Below are positions 11,001 through 26,000 of a stretch of 64,000 bases of DNA, one piece after another; the stretch's first letter is position 1; each line of letters opens with the position of its first letter. Both the position numbers and the translations under genes were made by a program. The notes beneath the pieces were generated by a model. It ran no database searches. It worked only from the letters and a program-made list of their open reading frames with translations, and was not told where the DNA came from. Source of the stretch: Bos javanicus (Eukaryota; Chordata; Mammalia; Artiodactyla; Bovidae); contig NC_083877.1 of the NCBI RefSeq assembly GCF_032452875.1, forward strand, positions 45,123,724-45,187,723. The letters run 5' to 3'.

Positions 11001-14000
11001 CTGTATTTCCCCAATATTTTTACATTTAGTACGCACAGCATTTCAGTGTTAAACCACATCCTCAATCATGGTGCCTAAAAGAAAATCAAATGCATATGCA
11101 GCAGATGGGGGAGAAGTTAAAAGGGAAAAAACTATTTGCCATCAATCGATAGAACTCTCATAGGGATTTTCACAAGCTTTGCATATGATATAAGGCAGAA
11201 TTTGCATGAATTTAAAGCATGTAGTTCATTTAAAGTAAAAAAATTTCCTTCATCTCTTTGAGCATTCAACCTACATATTCTACTATACTTAACTATTTTG
11301 CATTTCTTAATTTGAGCAGACACATAGCCAAGTGATTTCATATTGTGCACTGTTTTGTAAATTATTTTAACTTCAAGAAGCACAATTATCCTCAGGTCAA
11401 GCAAACTCAAGTTTACATGTCCAAATAAATAAATAAAAATATATGCTTTTAATTTAAACCACACACACACACACACACACACACAATACAACATGTAAAT
11501 AAATTATATTGTAGAAGTTTATTTGCAAGTCAGAAGTTTGCAACTTAAGATAAATTTCTCATAGAACTAATCTATGAAGAGTGGCTAAATTCCTAAGCTA
11601 TCACACAAGAAAAAATATTTAAGGCACAGAATTGTAACTGGACTACTAATATTATTAATACCATGGAAGTTAACCACTTCATGTAACAATACTCTAAGAA
11701 GAAAATGTGAAGCATTCCAAATTAAGAGCCAAGTATGTATTTTTCCCTATGGCAGTGGGATTAAGGACTTTTCCAGCTGTGAACTACTGGAGGTGGGCCT
11801 CTATGGCCTAAGGGAAGGAAGTTCTGACAAAGTGTTAAGCTTTTTAAAGATAGTAAAGATGAATGAAGGATCAAGGAATGAAGACTCGGAGGGAATGAAA
11901 ACTTTACACCAGACTAAATCCTCTGGCTTGCTCCCTCTCAACAGAAAATTTTTTTCTGAAACACGGGGATTGGTCATTCTATTCTTGCCCCACACCCCAC
12001 TCACCCCCTTCACCTACTGTTTCTGACCCATGTTTTACCTTGCCTGGTCTACCATGGGAAAAGCTGCAGTCTCAGAGTTTTTTCCAGCCCTGCTGTCCCT
12101 GAAGCACACAGCCCATTTTGGCTTTTTTAAAGCTTTTAACCAATAGAAGCAATAGGGAAAAACTTTCTCTTAAGATTACCACTCACTCCAACCCCTATTA
12201 AACCTTGTGGATAAAAACCAAGGTCATATATGTGCTGAAGGTGAGTCTCTGAGATGAGAAAGTGCTGAAGTAAAACATTTCAGAGAAATATATAAACTCT
12301 GTTTCCACAGAATATTTTCTCACAAGAGTTTAAGCAGCAGATGAGAACCAAGATAGGGAGGAAGCTCTGAAAAGGTAACTGGAACTAAAGATCAAATAGC
12401 AGTGGGTCTGGGAGAGAAGGCTGACCACCAGTGTTGTCCTCAGGGCCTACGGGAAGGCAAGAACAGAGTAGAGTAGGAAGGGGTATAATTTCACAACTTA
12501 AAAAGGAGAAAAAAAGGAAGATTTAAATCCTAAATAGTTAAGAAGAAAGAAAAAGAATTTCCAGGGCCGTTTGGCTAACAGGGCAGGTAAAGTATGTAGT
12601 AAATAATCTGTGTAAGTCAAGGGCAACTTATGTTCAGATTTTCTGACTTGCAGGAAATCTCAAGAATGTATTTCATAAATCATCAGAGTTGCCTGAATTT
12701 TGGAGGGAATATACATTCATCTAAATTCATACTCCAAGCATTTCATTTTGTGCCCCAAAGCAGTATTATCCATTGTGTAGTCAGCTAACCAAGAGCATTA
12801 CTAATACTTGAGAGAGGGCCCAGGAATCTGTGTTTTAACAGCTCTGTAGGTGATTTTTATTTACACTACCCTTTGAGAATTACTTCTCCATAGAACAGAT
12901 TTATAAAATAGTTGGTCCCCAGGCACAAAGTTTTTCCAGTAGTCATGTATGGATGTGAGAGTTGGACTATAAAGAAAGCTGAGCGCCGAAAAATTGGTGC
13001 TTTTGAACTACAGTGTTGAAGACTCTTGAGAGTCCCTTGGACTGCAAGGAGATTCAACCAGTTCATCCTAAAGGAGATCAGTCCTGGGTGTTCATTGGAA
13101 GGACTGATGTTGAAGCTGAAACTCCAATACTTTGGCCACTTGATGCGAAGAGCTGACTCATTTGAAAAGACCCTGATGTTGAGAAAGATTGAAGGCAGGA
13201 GGAGAAGGGGACAACAGAGGATGAGATGGCTGAATGGCATCACCGACTCAATGGACATGAATTTGGGTAAACTCCGGGAGTTGGTGCTGGACAGGGAGGC
13301 CTGGCGTGCTGTGGTTCATGGGGTCGCAAAGAGTTGGACACGACTGAGCGACTGAACTGAACTGAACTGAGGCACAGGGTCAGGTATCCCTGTGCACAGC
13401 TGACAACAATGCATGCCCTAGGAGCATCCAATTCACACAATGGGAGAGCAATGTCACAAAGGCACAGAACAGTAACTGACATAAGCAAGCAAATGGGAGA
13501 GCTGTTCATGCTGTGTTTAAAAGTAAGTAAGAAAGAGAGAACACCATGCTGCGTTTCTTGAGATTGCTTGGAAATAGAAGAACCTGGTGTATGACTAAAC
13601 AGAGAAGTTGGGAGTTGAAGATGGGGTGGAAGTGGAAAGAATAAAGTCATAGGCACTTCCTAAAGAGTGAACATGCAGAGAGTACTATAATCACAAACAC
13701 ATAAAAGCAAACATTACAGAAAAGAAAACCATCAAGAGGTTTCAAAAAGAGGATGAAAAGCAAGAGGGCTAGAGCAGACCTCTGGGACCAGTAATCAAAG
13801 CAATAGTGGGAAGTGGTACCTCCAAAAAGTTAAGTCTTATTCTTGGATTGAATACTGAGGAACAATGGATAAGAACAGTACAGTGGGGCAAATGTACTCT
13901 TTTGGCTTACAAGTAGTATTTTAAAGGTAATGGGGTCCTAACTGGAAGTTTATGATTCACTCATATACCAATAATTGTGGATCAAGGTATGCTTCAAAAA

Positions 14001-17000
14001 GGCTATACTGTAGTTAACCTAACACTAAAGTTATTGACAAAAAGAATTTTTTTTAATTAACAGTAACTTTAATATTAAACAGTTGATTAACAGTGTTGTG
14101 TTAGTTTCAGGAATATGATAAATAGAATTTTTCTAATTCTTCAAGTATTTGAGATGATATGGAACAGGATAAAAAGAGAAAAAAATTTTAAGCTAAACAA
14201 GTGAGATTCAAGATAAAAAGAAAAAAAAAAGTAGATCATCGAAGCTTGTGACTTACAGATTTTTGGATTTCCTTTAATAGGAAACTTCACAATCATTTCC
14301 TGGGGATTTGTGCAGATGAAAACAAACGGAGAATCAGATTCTTCTTGACTTATGTCTGGATACTGCAAAATATAAAAATTAAAAGTTCAGGCCAGTTGGG
14401 ACAAACTTTGAATTTCCAGGCGATCAAAGGATTCCCAGAATCCACCTCAACATTATGATGGTAATACTCTCCATCACATAGCCAGGTAAAGACGATAATG
14501 CTCAACAAGCAAGAATAAACCTTCCACTTTCCCCCGAGCTTTACCACAGTATTCTTATACAGTCTTTTTTGCCCACCACTTGTGACTTCCTATAATGGAA
14601 ACAACTTCTTAAAAAAAGATGTCTGACATCTTTCCAGAGAATCAAAACTGACTAATCTTTCAATATAGGCCACTGTGAATTGGGAGATTCAGAGGTCTCC
14701 TGTAGGAATATCAGGCACCCACCTCCAGATTCAGCTCAAGTCAAACACTGGAAGGTTTAAGAAAAATAGAACATTTGTGGAAATTCTGCCAGAAATGATC
14801 AACAGGGCCCTTCTCTCACTAAAGGGAAGGAAGATGATTCATTCTGAAAGGTATGAATATGCCAAAGTTGTTTTGCTGGACGCATTCCAGACTCACTTAG
14901 GGTGAAAAGGTAACGGTAGAGCAATTCTGAAAATAATTTAGAAGCCTCCTTTGGAGCTCCTATCACAAAACGTATCTGTGTGAATACTTAGGACTTTTAT
15001 TCCTTCTGCAAAGACAGACACAGAAACTAGAGTAAGAATATCGGCCACACAATAACAACTTAAGGAACAAGTGGGTGTTGGCAGAAAAGTGCTCTCCAGC
15101 AATGTGCAACTGACTTGGTATTTCAACATTTCCTATCTTGGGATGTCTTGTGTTTAGTATGTTCGATAAATATGACTCTAAAGCTGACTATGGCCATGGG
15201 TCAGACTTCGTTACCAAAGCAGCCTTTCTCCTGGTAATGTGAAACCGTGAAATTATTTTTCACTCTTATTTACCTGCTAAGATGTAGCCTGTAAAGATCT
15301 AAGGCTCTAAAGTAAAAATGGAGGTTTCAGTGAAATAAGGAAGAAAATACAAATGTCGGGACTTCCCTGGTGGTCCAGAGGTTAAGAATCTGCCTGCTTA
15401 TGCAGGGGACACAGGTTCAATTCCTGGTGTGGGAAGATTCCACATGTTACGGGGCAACTAAGCCGCTGAGCCACAATTACTGAGACCGTGTGCCCTAGAG
15501 TCTATGCGCCACAACAAGAGAAGTGACCATGATGTGAAGCCCATGCAAAGCAACTAGAGTAGCCCCTCCTCGCTGCAACTAGAGAAAATCCTCGCACAGC
15601 AACCAAGGCCCAGAGCAGTCAATAAATATATAAAATGCATTAAAAAAAATGAAAATGGAAGGAGAAACTTTCTTTTTTCCTTATCCTTTGGATGGGGCCC
15701 AGCTGTTACTGTTGAGGTGCTTTGGCACAAATAAAACCAGAGGCTGCCATCAAGATCTTTAAACCTAATTCCACAGACGCCAAAGTAGCAACAGTCACAG
15801 TTCACATCTCTTCGATTTTCCTGCTCTCTCTTCTCTGTGTCAGAGAGAGCTGAGGCAGAGGACAAGCCTGCCAGGACTTTACAGCTCTGCTTTTCCAAAA
15901 CGACAAGCCATTTCACTCCTCCTTCTTCCGCATCAATAAGTGTTCTCTCTCTACTGGATCAATCCCGTTAACAAACACACTTTCTATAATGTCTGTCATA
16001 AAACAAAAACTCCCCAGATCCCACATTCTCCTTCAGCTACTGCCCCATTTTCAGGTTCCCCTCACAACAAAATTCATTAAAAGATTATCTATACATTTTG
16101 CCTCAAATTCCCTGTTTTTTCTTGAAGTCACTATAAAGAGGCTTTTCTTCCATCATTCCACCAGAACAGTTCTTCTGAAGGTCATCTTTCATTTCCATGC
16201 TGCCAAATAAATTCTACTTCTAGGTATACTCTAAAGCATTGAAAGCAGGGATTCAGATATTTGTACACCAATGTTCAAAGCAGCATTACTGACAATAGTC
16301 AGTAGTTTCCACAATGCAAATAAATGTCTAACAATAGACAGATTAAACAAAATATGGCATATACATACAATGGAATACTATTCAGCCTTTAAAACGAATG
16401 GAATTCTGATACATGCTACACCATGAATGAACCTAGAAAAATTACGCTAAGTCAAATAAACCATACACAAAAGGACAAATATTCTGAGTCTACTTATGTG
16501 AGGTGCTTAGAATAGACAAGTTTGGAAGTTCCCTGCAAGTCCAGCAGTTAGGACTTGGTGCGTTCACTGCTAGGGCCTGGGGTTCAATCCCTGATCAGGG
16601 AACTAAGAACTGAGCTGCACAGCCAAAAAAAAAAAAGATAAACTCATAGAGAAAGAAAGTACAATAGAGGTTACTAGGGGCTGGGGTGGGGGGGTGTGGA
16701 GGAAGGAGCAATTACTGTTTAATGGGTACGGAGTTCCTGTCTGAGATGATGAAAAGCTCTAGACATGGATGGCTGTACAACACTGTGAATATACTTAACA
16801 CCTCTGAACTGTATGGTTAAAAATGGTTAAGTTTATATTATGTATATTTACCACAATAAAAATAAATTTTTAAAAAAAAATCAAGGTCCTAGATTTTCTT
16901 TCCGAACCTGCTTCTCTCTCATTCATCTCCCTTTAAAACAGTTATTCTAATCTTTCCAGTTGTTCAGGTCAAGAACCCCATAACCAACCCTCAGGGAATC

Positions 17001-20000
17001 CTGTTAACTCTACTTTCGAAAGATACCCAATATCCCACCATTTCCTAAGACGCCCAGTGCTACTGCCCTGGTCCAGGCTGCCACAATGTCTCCCTGGATT
17101 TGACAGCCTCCTCATCCGTCTGTTTCTGCCCTTAACCTTCCCCTTGTCTATTCACATCACAGCAGTCTGCGCTATTTCTTAAACATATTCAATATATCGG
17201 ATCAAGTCACTCCAAAGTTTGAAACTCTCCAAAGGCTTTTCGTCTCAGTCAGAATAAAAGACTAAGTCCTGACTATGACGTACGGGTCCCCACTATGACC
17301 AACAGGTCCCCAGACAATCTGGCCCCCGCTTCCTCTCTGATGCCTTCTCCTACTACTCTCCCCTACTTTCCACTCCAGCTGTACAGGGTTCCTTGTTCCT
17401 GCCTCTGGACGTCTGTGCTAGCTTACCCCTCTTCCTGGGATGCTTTCCCTGCTCGGTATCTACCTGGTTTCCTCTTTCTTTCTTCAGAACTTTGTTTAAC
17501 TGTCAACTTCATAGTGGGTCTTCTGGCATTCTTAGCCCCCATCTCTTTATTTTTTCTCTACAGCACTTACCATCATAAATGGCAACCTACTCCAGTATTC
17601 TTGCCTGGAAAATCCTATGGACAAAGGGGCCTGGAGGGCTACAGTTCATGAAGTCACAAGACTTGGACATGATTTAGTGACTAAACCACCACCAATTCAC
17701 TTATTTAAATTTTTTAAATTTGGACTTTCCTTACTAGGATAAAAGCTCCAAGAAGGCAACGATCTTTGTTTTACTTACTCCTTAGCATCTGGAATCATGC
17801 CTGGCACATGGTAGGCAATCAATAAATATTTGTTGGATGAAAAAAAACAAAAAATTTTGCCAACCTGTGCTTTTAGGTTATCTTAACCATGTTAAATACA
17901 TACATGCTGGGAACTGTACACTCTTAGGACTAAACTCTGGCTAAAAGCAAGTATTAGTCTATAATCTGTTATTCCTCAAGCTAAATTAGAACTTTTGTGT
18001 CTTGGGAAGTATCCAGTAAGGCCCTATGTTTAATAAAAACTACCCTGACATATATTAACAAAGTCAGAAAATGCCAAATAATGGGGAAAATGATGGATAA
18101 ATGAAATTATAGAACAAGTGGTTCTCTGGACCCATTCATGCCTTCTAATAAAGATAAACACCAAAATTAACTTTCCCAATTAAATCTAAGTCCAAGTTTC
18201 ATTTGAATATTCCTGTTCCCAAGTTCTATTACTAAACTTCAGGAGGCTTACAAGAAACAGAGCTAAAGAGCAAAGACGCCTACGGGAATAAAGAAAAGTA
18301 AGGCCTATGTATTGGAAGAAGGGATTATTTTTTATGGTAAAATGCATTAAAGCAAAGCCAGCTTGGCAGACCCTGTACCTGCAGAAATGTATAATCTCTG
18401 AAACTGACTCTGGGACACTAATAGACCACATTAAACACCAAAAAGTCAGAGACTTGCAATAAAGAGAGTTTTGGTTTGAGAGTCAAAAGACTAAAATGCA
18501 GCTGACCTAGAGAAAGAGCAAATTAAGAAAAAGAAGGTTCATATTTGTGAAGAACGTAAATAAACTCTCAATGTCATATCCAATTTAGAGAGGGTATTAG
18601 ATTAAGGGTCATTGAGATAGTGCAATAGACAGGCTAGGGAATGAGGGTTATAAGACCAAGCAATTCAAAGCAACTATTTACATTCAGTAACAGACTCCTC
18701 AGGACGCTGCTGCTGTTCCTGCCTTCACCAACATGACTCCTATCACCTGGTTTCCAGCCTGAGGAGCGGGAGAGGTGGGCTTACTCTTCTTTCATGCCTC
18801 ATAAGTTTCATAGCTAACATAACAGGTAATTAACTACTAAACAGCCATTTTCTTCTCCTCTCCAGAGGGAAACTGTTGATCAGCCATCTAGAAAACATTT
18901 CTCTTGCCATTTTCATAAGAGGGAAAAAAAAAAAAAGTTTAGTGGCTCTTGGCAACCACTACAGTCTCAGAGCCAAGTGGGCATTTTCACCAATTCCACA
19001 AGCCTCCATTTAATCCTTGTACTGAAATGATCAGAAAGTCCTACACGGTGTCACTCTTCCCAACAAATCCCCAGATGACCCATGACCCACATGTAAATCT
19101 TACACCTGTCTGCAAGGACTAACAGCTAAAGGAAACAGTTAAGAAGAAACTCATTGACAAAGAACGTATGTTTGCTGGAGGTTTTCTTGGTTTGAAATTT
19201 GGGGAACTAGAGAGGACATGAAATCAGGCTCTGAAATCTAGTTAGCTGAAAGCCAACTCCAAGAAGATTGAGGTGATAATACTCAGAAAGAGAGAAGGAA
19301 ATGAGTCTGATAAAAAGACCACAAGCACAACAGATCCAAAGAAGTATATCCTGAAAGCAACTGTGTTCTCTGATAAACAGCCCTCATTAAAAAAAAAAAA
19401 ATAGTTGTTCTCATTTTCCTTCAAAGCAATTCAAGGTGTTCATAGGATAAGTAGTACCCTGGGCCCCACTGTACTGGAGGATAAGCGTTTTCTCACATCA
19501 GAGTTAACATATTGATCATGATACTTTGATGAGATGACTACTGCATATTTGACTGGAGTTGGATAAAGATCATGCCAACTGTCCCTAAGTGGGACAGCTG
19601 AACTCATGTACCAGTAGCCAATGCAAATCATGTGCCTAATACCAAATACAAGGGGTTCCAGCTCAATGCCACACAGACCATTCATATTTGCGCCAGTTGG
19701 GAGGAATAAGGATAGGTGATAGTCAGCTTGGAGTCTTTCAGACACTTGTGGAGGATGATCTGGCTGAGGCCACACAGCACTGGTATCCTGGTCCCTTCCT
19801 TGTTTCTTGTTTGGTCACTAAGTTGTGTCCAGCTCTTTGCAACCCCATGGACTGAAGCCCACCAGGTCCCTCTGTCCATGGGATTCTCCAGGCAAGAATA
19901 CTGGAGTGGGTTGCTGTTAAAATTCCCAGTGTGACTTTCTGTCCCCTTGTGAATCCTATCTATACTGGAACCTCTACACACAAGAGAACAGAAGGACTTA

Positions 20001-23000
20001 TGTTTGCTCTAAAATTAACCTCATAGCTTTTCTGCCCTGATTCTTCAAGACCAAAATGAAAATCATCCATTCGTAACAATTATTGTTGGTCTTAATTTTC
20101 ATAGAGCAGGCTTTCACTCTAACTAGTAAGAACCGAAAGAAAATTGCTCTTAATCCCAAGTGGCTAAGTAGTAAAGAATCCATCTGCCAAGGTTCAATCC
20201 CTGGGTCAGGAAGATCCCCTGACCCAGGAGGAGGAAATGGCAACCCACTCTAGTATTCTTGCCTGGAAAATATCATGGATGAAGGCATGAAATCCCATAG
20301 ACAGAGGAGCCTGGCAGGCTACAGTCTGTGGGGTCACAAAGAGTCAGACATGACTGAGCGCGCATGCAAAGATACTACATTGTAAGGCCCTTAACCATTC
20401 AAATCTACCCTAATATCTCAGAATGCTAGGACTCCTCTTGTTTTAAGGGCTCTGCTGACTTTATATTTTTATCTCCCAATGGCTGGTCTGACTCAACTGA
20501 GAACAATTACTGAGGCAGAGTTCACAGAATCCTTTGACATGAGTGACATATCAAGGTAAGATCATTATCAAGTAATATAGTGTTATTAACAGCAACAATA
20601 CCCCTTTATCAAATAAAGGGAGTTTTGTCTTTTAGAACAAAACAGATTAAAATATTTTAAACACTCCAAACGAAAAATCACAGAAAAAGTGATTTTTGTA
20701 TGGCTCTAAATTTTTGTACTACTGATTTTTGTATTATGTGCACAGATCACATACTACAGAACCTCTCTCCTTCATGGCTACAATATAGGTTTCCTTTGTT
20801 ACAGCTCCTTTATTTTAGAAAGTCATTTTCAGGGACTTCCTTGGTGGTTCAGTGGACAAGACTTCATGCTCCCAATGCAGTGGGCCTGGGTTCGATTCCT
20901 AATCTGGGAACTAAGATCTCACATAAGGCAGCTAAGCCCATGCACTCTAGAAAAGCCCAGGCACTGCAACAAAAACCCAGCACAGCCAAAATAAATCATA
21001 AAAATTAAATAAATAAAAAGTCATTTTCCTTAAAAGAAAATTCTTTTCTTCTGTACACTTCCCTGGTGGCTCAAAGCGTCTGCCTGCAATGCTGGAGACC
21101 TGGGTTCAATCCCTGGGTAGGGAAGATCCCCTGGAGAAGGAAATGGCAACCCACTCCAGTACTCTTGCCTGGAAAATGCCATGGATGAAGGTGCCTGGCA
21201 GGCTAGAGTCAATGGGATCGCAAACAGTCATACACGACTGAGCAACTTCACTTCTCATGTATAACCCATGCAGACTAATGGAACTACCATTTATCCCTCA
21301 CCACAGCTAGAAACCAAAATCTAACCTGGACTTCTTTCTCTCACCCTTCACAGCCAATCAAATCACCAAGTCCTATAGACTTTATCTTCTAAACATTCCA
21401 ATCATCTGGTCCTTTCTTTCCAACTTGACAGCTAGAACATTGCTGCTGGCCTCCATCATGCCTCCACCTGGAAAATCATGATAATTTCCTAAATTATCTA
21501 CTTGTTTTCAGCTTGCCCCATCTAGTCCATTCCTTCCCACTTCTGTCAAAACAATTTTTCTAAAGTGCCTTCAGAATACTAAATTCCCTCACCTGGCATT
21601 TAAGGCTTCTCATTTACCAACCAATACCTGCCCCTCAATTTATTGTTATCACTTTAAGTGAACACCTACCACACACCAGGCTATATGCGAGGGCACTGGA
21701 GATAACAAGGTTAGACACAGATAGTGATCTAAAGGAACTACATGTGAATATATAATTACAGGGGGAAAAAAAAAAGGTTAAAGATGTAAATAGAAATATG
21801 AACACAGGAGCCCAGAGAAGGATGCAATTAACCCTGTCAGGGAGGAAATAGGCTGAGGTCAGGAAAGACTCTACAGGAGGCAATGAACAAAGAACTCTTT
21901 GCTCTTTCAAAGATTGAACAGAACTCTCATGATGGACATAAGCATGAAGATATAGGATGGTACGCTGAGGAAGATATAAATTCTGCTCTCTTCAAGGATC
22001 ACCTTTTTTAGATTTCTTAACCTTCCCCACCTGCCTCCAAGTCAAGGTGAGTTAGGAGTTAGATTTCCTCCTTTATGTATTCCTTTGGACATATGATAAT
22101 TATCATGGTTGGGTTTTCTTGTCACAGTCTCTTCCAGCAGACTTAAAAGATCAAGAAAAGATGAATATCTTGTTAAAACTCTGGATTCTTAATGTGCACA
22201 GTGCCTGCACATGACACAGTGGTCAATAAATGCTTGTTGAATGTGTGATTATATAATATTTTGAGCAATAAAATCTTAAATTAGAAGATAATTTGCCCCT
22301 TGGTTCATACAGTATACTCAACAAATTAAGAAGCCTTTCAACAGACTGAAGAAAGACAGCAAGATTGTAAAGTTACAGCAGATTCCTTCTAGATCAAACA
22401 GACTGCTTTCTCTCTAAGCCTGGGTGGTGGTGGTAGTGTTGCTGTTCAGTAGCAAGTCATGTCTGACTCTTGAGACCCCATGGACTGTAGCCCACCAGCC
22501 TTCTCCAGCAATTGGATTTCTCAGGTAAGAATACTGGAGTAGACTGCCATTTCTTTCTCTGGGGGATCCTCCCAACCCAAGAATTGAATTTGCATCTCTT
22601 GCATTGGCAGGTGGACTCTTTACCACTGAGCCGCCAGGGAAGTCTGAGTTTACTTACAGGTAAAATGAAGGTGTCATATTAGGTTACTGAATCTACCTGC
22701 ATAAAACCTTGCATTTGTCCCCACCCCTTCTGTCTAATTCCACAGGCATTTCCTAGAACAGATTTTTTTTTTTAAGAATTTTTTTCTTTTTTTGGATGTG
22801 GACCATTTTTAAAAGTCTTCATTGAATTTGTTACAATACTGTTTCTGTTTTATGTTTTTTGGCCAAGAGGCATGTGGGATCTTAGTTCCCTGACCAGGGA
22901 TCAAACCTGTACCCCTTGCACTGGAATGCAAAGTCTTAACCACTGGACTGCCAGCAAAGTCTCTAGAACAGATTTTAAAAATATATCCAACCTGGATGAC

Positions 23001-26000
23001 AAGGGCCTTCTCACTAGACTTCCTACCTTCAGTCTCTTCACAACAATTCATCTTCCACATTGCTGCCATATTCATTTTCTGGCTCCAGTGATTTTCAAAA
23101 CATCCCTCCCCATCCCACAACTGACTAGAGAGAAAAGTCTAACCTCTGCAGCCTATCCTCAAAGTTATCTACCATCTGACCACAGCATACATTTCCATTC
23201 AACAAACTGGTCTGCTATTATTCTCCATACAAGCTCATGACTTCTCACCTCAAATTATTCTCTACTTAGAATATACTTTTCTACCTATAAGTAGGAAGAC
23301 TTAAACAGAAACTCCAATTCTACCATTTACTGATCGGCAGTATACAAGTTATTTTAACCTTGAATCTTAAATTATCTCATCTCTAAAAGAGGGGTAATGA
23401 TACTTTGTTTGGTATTAAGTTGTTATGAGGATTAAAAAATAACATAATAGGTTGGGCACATAATAACTAATCAAAAAGTCATAGTTTTTATTATTACTAC
23501 GCTTCAAGGCTAATTCAAAAGCCAAAATCCTAAAATGTTCAATATTGCTAATTATTAGAGAAATGCAAGTCAAAACTGTAATGAGCCACAACCTTACCCT
23601 GGTCAGAATGGCCATCATTCTGACTACTGTAGACGACAGTCTGCAAATAACAAACGCTGGAGAAAGTGTGGAGAAAAGAGAATCCTGCTACATTGTTGGT
23701 GGGAACTAAGCTGGTGCCGCCACTATTCAGAACACTAGAGAGGTTCCCCAGAAAACTAAAAACAGAATTATCAGATGATCCAGCAATCCCACTCCTGGGC
23801 ATACATCCAGACAAAACAATAATTCAAAAGATATATGCACCCTATGTTCATAGCAGCACTGTTCACAATAGCCAAAACGTGGAAACAACCTAAGTGTCCA
23901 TCGACAGATGAGTGAATAAAGAAGATGTACTATATATATATACACACACAAATTATATATAATTGTATATACATATACAATGGAATACTACTCAGCTATA
24001 AAGAGTAAAATAATGCCAATTGCAGCAACATGGACACAACAAGAGATTATTGTACTAAGTAGTCAGAAAGAGAAATACAAATACTATATGATATCACTTA
24101 TATGCGGAACCTAAAGTGAGTCACTCTGGAGAAGGAAATGGCAACCCACTCCAGTATTCTTGCCTGGAGAATCCCACGGACAGAGGAGCCTGGCAAGCTA
24201 TAAGACCATGGAGTCGTAAGAGTCGGACACGACTTAATGCCTAAACCACCACCACCACACCAAAGTGAGTCACTCAGTCATGCCTGATTCTCTGCAACCC
24301 CACAAGGCTCCTCTGTCCATGGGGTTCTCCAGGAAAGGATACAGGGGTGGTTTGTTATTTCCTTCTCCAGGGGATCTTCCTGACCCAGGGATCGAAGCCG
24401 GGGCTCCTGCACTGCAGGCAGATTCTCTACCGACGGAGCTACCAGGGATTACTTGTGGAACTTAAAATATGCCACAAATTAACCTATCTACAAAACAGAC
24501 ACACAGACATGCTTGTGGTTGCCAAAAGAGAAGGAGGGTGGAGGCGGTAGGGACTGGAAGTTTGGGGTTAGTAGACACAAACTATTACATATAGAATGGA
24601 TGAACAACAATGTCCTAATGTATAGCAAAGCAAACTATATTTAAGATTCTGGCATAAGCCATATTGAAAAAGAGTATTAAAAAGAATAAATACATGTGTT
24701 AACTGAGTCACTCTGCTATACAGCCAAAATTAATACACCACAAATCAACTATTCTTCAATAAAAATAAATATATAAATGGCCAGTGAATATTTGAAAAGA
24801 TGATTGTATGCTTGTGTTTAACCGCTCAGTCATGTCTGACTCTTTGCAACCCCACGGACTGCAGCCCACCAAGCTCCTCTGTCCACAGGGATTCACCAGG
24901 CAAGAATAAAGAGTGGGCTGCCATGTCCTTCTTCAGGGGATCTTCCCAACCCAGGAATCAAACTCAGGTCTCCAGCATTGAACATGGATTCTTTACCAAA
25001 AATGTCATCAAATGGTCAGGAAAATTGAATGAAAATAACAAAGTATGTTTTTCACCCACTTTATTAGCAGACATTAAATTGACTATTAATAATCAGTTTT
25101 GGTTAGGGTATTGGTATAGGAAAGACTCACACCATTGGCAGAATTTTAAATTAGATTTTTCTTTAAGAGTGGTAACTTAAAAGAAAAAAGAATGGTAACT
25201 TAGCAGTTTGTAACAACTTTTAAATGTATGTACCTCAGACTCTAAGTTCTACCTCTCAGGGTTTATCCTGAAGAAATACCGAGTCCCCGTGGGGAAAACT
25301 AAAAAGAAACCACATTCCTAATGAAGTCCTCCTCCCAGCTGGAAGCAACCTCTCTCTCCTTTAAATTCCTCAGAAGCAGTCTTTACTTCTCTTAAGACAG
25401 TTATCTTTGTTTTCTATTTTGTTATTTGGTTGTTTACAAATCTGGTTGTAGATATATCTTATCTACCTGGTGGTCTTTCAAACATTCTGAGAACAGAACC
25501 CATGGCTGATTCACCTTTTTGTTTCTCTTAGTGCCTAAAACAAAGGCAGTCAAGCAATGATTAATGTATAAATAATAAAGAAAATCTTAAGAATTATATG
25601 TTCATTTTCAGATGAAAAGATACACATTAAAGAATTCATATAAATGCACAGAAAAGTGTTCATATCCCCTTCTTCTCTTCAGGATAAGTACAACAGGAAG
25701 CATAATGCTTCCTGGAATATTTTTAAATGTATATGGTTGTCCTCACCTCATCAAGTGGGCACTTGATACCCAGGTTGCAAACAACTCAAAAGACAGTCTG
25801 TTCTGACCTAGAAACTCAAGGAAATGTTCTAGTCTTCATGAGAACTCTGAAAATACATTCCCTGTCTCCCTCAAGTGAGTTGAGATCTTAAAAAATTGCC
25901 TAGGGCTGACTGGGCTAGTCGTTGCAGACACAGTTCCCCTCTTTGTTGGGGCTCAGAGGCAGCCCTCAAGACGCCTTAGAAATCATACATTCTAGGCCTA

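Larger units (their letters stand above)
23530..24785 (+). mobile_element. L1 3' end interrupted by a Bov-A pair
   Basis: Degenerate ORF2 end and 3' UTR: 'aacgctggagaaagtgtgg', 'caatcccactcctgggcat', 'caatggaatactactcagc', ending 'caaaattaatacaccac' and an A-rich tail. It is split at 24116-24450. Confidence 0.9.

Noticed and set aside
14141..14368. Extended reading frame through the exon 12 donor
   Set aside because: The frame after residue 557 is hydrophobic, unconserved intron sequence. The GTAAGT donor and the matching exon 13 show normal splicing.
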